Shown here: in pieces, positions 35,111 through 37,526 of the stretch
How the letters are laid out: every line of letters starts with the position of its first letter
Numbering within the stretch: the stretch's first letter is position 1
NCBI GenBank assembly: GCA_021848825.1
Contig: JAJZTQ010000025.1
Coordinates: 1-37,526 of the forward strand
From: Pseudomonadota bacterium
GTDB taxonomy: Bacteria > Pseudomonadota > Gammaproteobacteria > Burkholderiales > JABEVD01
Reading direction: 5' to 3'
DNA length: 37,526 nucleotides
Translations under genes and position numbers: made by a program
The notes under the pieces: generated by a model
Told to the model about the DNA's origin: nothing
Seen by the model: only the letters and a program-made list of their open reading frames with translations
Database searches by the model: none

Positions 35111-35947
35111 TTACTCCTTCCAGTGCTGTTTCACATCCCTGAGATCAAGGTCATCAAATCGATCCTTGTGGAGCACAACGCGAATACATTGCGTTATCTC
35201 TTTCGCTTTCGTTTCAGTTATGACGGAGAGTATTATGAGGTTGAGCAAGTCACGGGTCGGTAAACCAAGCCCCGAAAGACCGCTACCGATTAGTGCAAGA
35301 TTCAGCGGGTGACCACCGCACTCAATCCGCGCCCGCTGCCAGAGTGCGTGCAACGCATCCCACATCATCGTTACATCAGCGCTTGCCTTACACGTCTCGG
35401 GATCGGTTTTTGCCAATGCAACCAACAGGTATCGATCATTGTTGACGTTAATCAACGCCGTTGTTCCTATCGGGTAGCGGACATCTTTACCCTCTGACTT
35501 GTCCACATTCGTGCCGACAGCACTGGCAAGTTGCTCAACAAGTTGCCGATCAAAAGAATCAGGATGCCCCCCAAAGCACTTCTGGAGAAAGATTCCATGC
35601 AGGCTTTTGTCAGATACCGGTTTACCTAACTTGCTATCGAAAAAATCATTTACCGAGATGGTACGCAGCCCGCTCTGCTCGAATAAATCACCAAAAATCA
35701 CTTCGACAACTGTGTTGCAGTTCGCAATTTTGATTTGAATCCTTGACGGCTTCCATATCTTTTTAAGACCAACGATCAACCCAACAAGCAACATGACGAC
35801 AAATGGAACCTCACCCCCAATCTTCACTCCAGGAACAAAATAGTTCACTGCCTTGATTAGCGTGAACAACATACTGAAAGTGGCGAATATGTGCTGCGCT
35901 AGCTTTAGCGGATGTTTGCTGACTCCACGCCACAGGTCACTTATCAT
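35111..35947 (-). CDS. thsA: TM-Macro effector, ThsA of type II Thoeris
   Basis: The 278-residue protein has two N-terminal transmembrane helices (about 18-38 and 47-65) and then a Macro-like domain (about 75-278) with 'VVEVIFGDLFE' and the ligand loop 'LALIGSGLSGLGLPTRDLLNLIILSV' (GSGLSGLGLPTRD at 221-233). This is the architecture of type II Thoeris ThsA, in which the Macro domain binds the ADP-ribose-type signal (His-ADPR) made by ThsB and the membrane part causes cell arrest. It lies 20 bases after the two-TM gene and two bases before the TIR gene, so one message carries all. Lower G+C than the neighbouring chromosome suggests transfer. Confidence 0.78.
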   Translation of the reverse strand: MISDLWRGVSKHPLKLAQHIFATFSMLFTLIKAVNYFVPGVKIGGEVPFVVMLLVGLIVGLKKIWKPSRIQIKIANCNTVVEVIFGDLFEQSGLRTISVNDFFDSKLGKPVSDKSLHGIFLQKCFGGHPDSFDRQLVEQLASAVGTNVDKSEGKDVRYPIGTTALINVNNDRYLLVALAKTDPETCKASADVTMMWDALHALWQRARIECGGHPLNLALIGSGLSGLGLPTRDLLNLIILSVITETKAKEITQCIRVVLHKDRFDDLDLRDVKQHWKE

Positions 35948-35967
35948 TCTTGTTGTTCCCTCGCTGG

Positions 35968-36672
35968 TTAGCCATTTTGAGACTGTAATGGGTCGGCTGG
36001 CGCTTTAGCGGCGCGCTTTAGGATTTCGGTCACGAGTTCCGGCTCGGCATCCGCGATGAGCAGCTTGCGAGTTGGTGCGATATAAGTGAAGACCTCGGCC
36101 AATACGGTCATGTCGTGACCCAAGCCGTTCGATAGTGATGTCGCTTTCAGCAGCCCAAAGCGAGCGCCAGATGTCACTTCGTCCATATCTTGCCGAGTGA
36201 CAGCCAGGTTCGATCGCAAGGTCGCAATTGCGTCAATCCCCCCCTTTTCCAAGGCAAGCAGCTTCATTCCGAGACTGTCAGTGAAAGGCATTTGACGAGG
36301 CCGATATGGACTCATGTCCATTGTTTCCGACACTTGGCCGCCAGCTCGCGCGCTGATGATCGCTGAATCGACGAGCTGCTTTGCACTCATCAGGCCGCAC
36401 GCCACATCGACTAGCTCGGCGGCAATCATGGCTTTGAGTTTTTCGACCTGGCCGGCTTGCTCTCGTGCGGCTTTGAGTCGGTCGTTGGCGCGATTGATCC
36501 AGTTGCCCAAAAGGAGCGCAGCACCACCGAACAACGCCCCGGCAAGGCCAGCCGCTGCTGCCTGATCGTGCCCAATACCCCAAGGGCTACACGCAAGGAC
36601 GTACCAGCCAAAACCGACCAGTGCGGCGAACAGCAACAGATCAACGTGGTTGATGACTTTCACCACTGTCAC
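35968..36672 (-). CDS. Unknown two-TM protein with cytoplasmic helices
   Basis: I do not recognise a family. The 234-residue product has two transmembrane helices at about 11-29 and 38-58, with a short loop between. A positively charged, coiled-coil-like helix follows ('NRANDRLKAAREQAGQVEKLKAMIAAELVDVACGLMSAKQLVDSAI', 60-105), then a mostly helical soluble domain to 234. It resembles small membrane proteins found in defence operons, but no active-site motif is visible. The GTG start at 36672 lies directly against the stop of the NotI-like gene, and thsA starts 20 bases downstream. It is therefore in the same transcript and may be a Thoeris or restriction accessory protein. Confidence 0.7.
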   Translation of the reverse strand: MTVVKVINHVDLLLFAALVGFGWYVLACSPWGIGHDQAAAAGLAGALFGGAALLLGNWINRANDRLKAAREQAGQVEKLKAMIAAELVDVACGLMSAKQLVDSAIISARAGGQVSETMDMSPYRPRQMPFTDSLGMKLLALEKGGIDAIATLRSNLAVTRQDMDEVTSGARFGLLKATSLSNGLGHDMTVLAEVFTYIAPTRKLLIADAEPELVTEILKRAAKAPADPLQSQNG

Positions 36673-37524
36673 TTACACTGGAGTAAACAGCGTTGCCGAA
36701 GAAATCTTCGCCTGCAATGCGGCAATAATCTGATCCAGCTCAATGCGTGCCTCGGCTTGCAAGCCTAAACACGTTCCAATGCCATCGGCATCAGTACTCA
36801 AGCGAGCAACCATCGAAAGACGGAAATCGCCCGAAGCAGCCCGCCCCATTTGGTAAGCGTGCAGGTGCATTGAATCACCTATGACAGCGGGGTTCTTCAA
36901 GTGATCAAACTTGAATTCCTTCGTCATGTAGGCGAGCAGCTTGTCCTGAATCACCAGAACAAGTTTCTTGTGAACGTGCTCGAATGTTTGAACCTTGTGA
37001 TGCATCTGCACAAGAATAGTCTTCGCAGTCATCTTCCAGTTCATGCCATAGGGCTTGTCAGAATTTTCTGCGTCGTCAGCGCGTGGAACACCAAGCTCTT
37101 TCAACAGCCGTTGCCGTTCCGGCCATACAGTACCTGTGGTGTCGAGTGTCTGAAGCTCAATGCCCACGAAATCTTTGACCTTGCCATCCCGTACTGAAAC
37201 AAGAAAATAGTCAACACTGCCGCCGGGTATTGAAACCTCGGGAACGAGGTGTAGCTCGTTGCCTGGTTCGTGTGTGGTGAGCAAGTGAAAACAGTCAGTA
37301 AAAATCTGCCCGCGCTCAATCAATCTGGTCGGACAAATGATGACAGGCTCAGGCTGCTTTCCATACAGCACCGTGCAGGTGCCGATGGATACCCCGGGAT
37401 CTGATTTTCGAACTTTGTAGCACCGCTTGTTTGCGAAAACACAGGTCTGCTCATCAATTACCCGTGACCAATTCACGCCCGTTTTATCGGCAGCTTTACC
37501 GAATAGTTCTACGACATTACTCAT
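36673..37524 (-). CDS. NotI-family type II restriction endonuclease
   Basis: The 283-residue protein matches NotI endonucleases: 'VIICPTRLIERGQIFTDCF', 'EVSIPGGSVDYFLVSVRDGKVKDFVGIELQTLDTTGTVWPERQRLL', and the PD-(D/E)xK-type active site Asp105...Glu123-x-Gln125. Cys28, Cys35, Cys50 and Cys64 fit the four-cysteine iron site known for NotI. NotI cuts GCGGCCGC; whether this homologue shares that site is not known. The ATG lies three bases from the window end. No methyltransferase is visible; in the direction of transcription it would be upstream, outside the window. It heads a compact operon with the two-TM protein and Thoeris genes. Confidence 0.9.
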   Translation of the reverse strand: MSNVVELFGKAADKTGVNWSRVIDEQTCVFANKRCYKVRKSDPGVSIGTCTVLYGKQPEPVIICPTRLIERGQIFTDCFHLLTTHEPGNELHLVPEVSIPGGSVDYFLVSVRDGKVKDFVGIELQTLDTTGTVWPERQRLLKELGVPRADDAENSDKPYGMNWKMTAKTILVQMHHKVQTFEHVHKKLVLVIQDKLLAYMTKEFKFDHLKNPAVIGDSMHLHAYQMGRAASGDFRLSMVARLSTDADGIGTCLGLQAEARIELDQIIAALQAKISSATLFTPV

Positions 37525-37526
37525 AA

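Noticed and set aside
34033-37526. Direct repeat of the tRNA-Pro 3' end as attR
   Set aside because: I found no copy of the last 20 bases of the tRNA in this stretch; it may lie beyond the window.

Overview
The window looks like chromosome from a betaproteobacterium, probably a Nitrosomonadales/Gallionella-type lineage. This placement is an inference from gene order: rimP-nusA-infB-rbfA-truB-rpsO-pnp, then rplU-rpmA-obgE-proB divergent from ispB and followed by tRNA-Pro, plus the style of the proteins. No rRNA or other direct taxonomic marker is present.

Layout. Positions 1-1150 are accessory: a brnT/brnA toxin-antitoxin pair with a duplicated putative operator and the eroded start of an IS3-type element. 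A three-PAS GGDEF-EAL protein follows (1160-3580, minus). Next comes an unusual coupled pair on the minus strand, an avidin/streptavidin-like protein (4747-5130) and a pepsin-family (A1) aspartic protease (3695-4738), both without signal peptides. Positions 5131-5950 hold debris: the C-terminus of a zinc-type alcohol dehydrogenase and a MazF/PemK toxin with its middle deleted. From 15958 down to 5952 runs the translation/RNA operon rimP, nusA, infB, rbfA, truB, rpsO, pnp, with an ABC-F ATPase gene immediately after the pnp terminator.

Positions 16088-19548 carry an HPP membrane protein, a small exported coiled-coil protein, a LysR regulator divergent from a WrbA-like flavoprotein, and an NlpC/P60 hydrolase. 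Positions 19587-24396 form a minus-strand redox-stress cluster: rubrerythrin, a two-[4Fe-4S]/CCG protein, a DUF3501 protein, Dps and an RlhA/YdcP-type U32 protein. A divergent TetR-SDR-thioredoxin operon (24565-26290) is separated from it by two distinct palindromic operators. A GGDEF protein with an N-terminal dinucleotide-binding-like domain and a rhodanese come next. The minus-strand operon rplU-rpmA-obgE-proB-tlpA-like-pepD (32837-28102) follows, driven by a near-consensus promoter, with ispB divergent.

After ispB lies tRNA-Pro(CGG), then a truncated tyrosine integrase and a tightly packed minus-strand defence operon running to the window end: a NotI-family restriction endonuclease, an undescribed two-TM coiled-coil protein, a TM-Macro ThsA-like effector and a TIR-like ThsB protein. 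This arrangement matches a type II Thoeris system in a tRNA-associated defence island.

The most notable items are the avidin-pepsin pair, the Thoeris II/NotI operon with its unknown membrane protein, and the Rossmann-PAS-GGDEF sensor.
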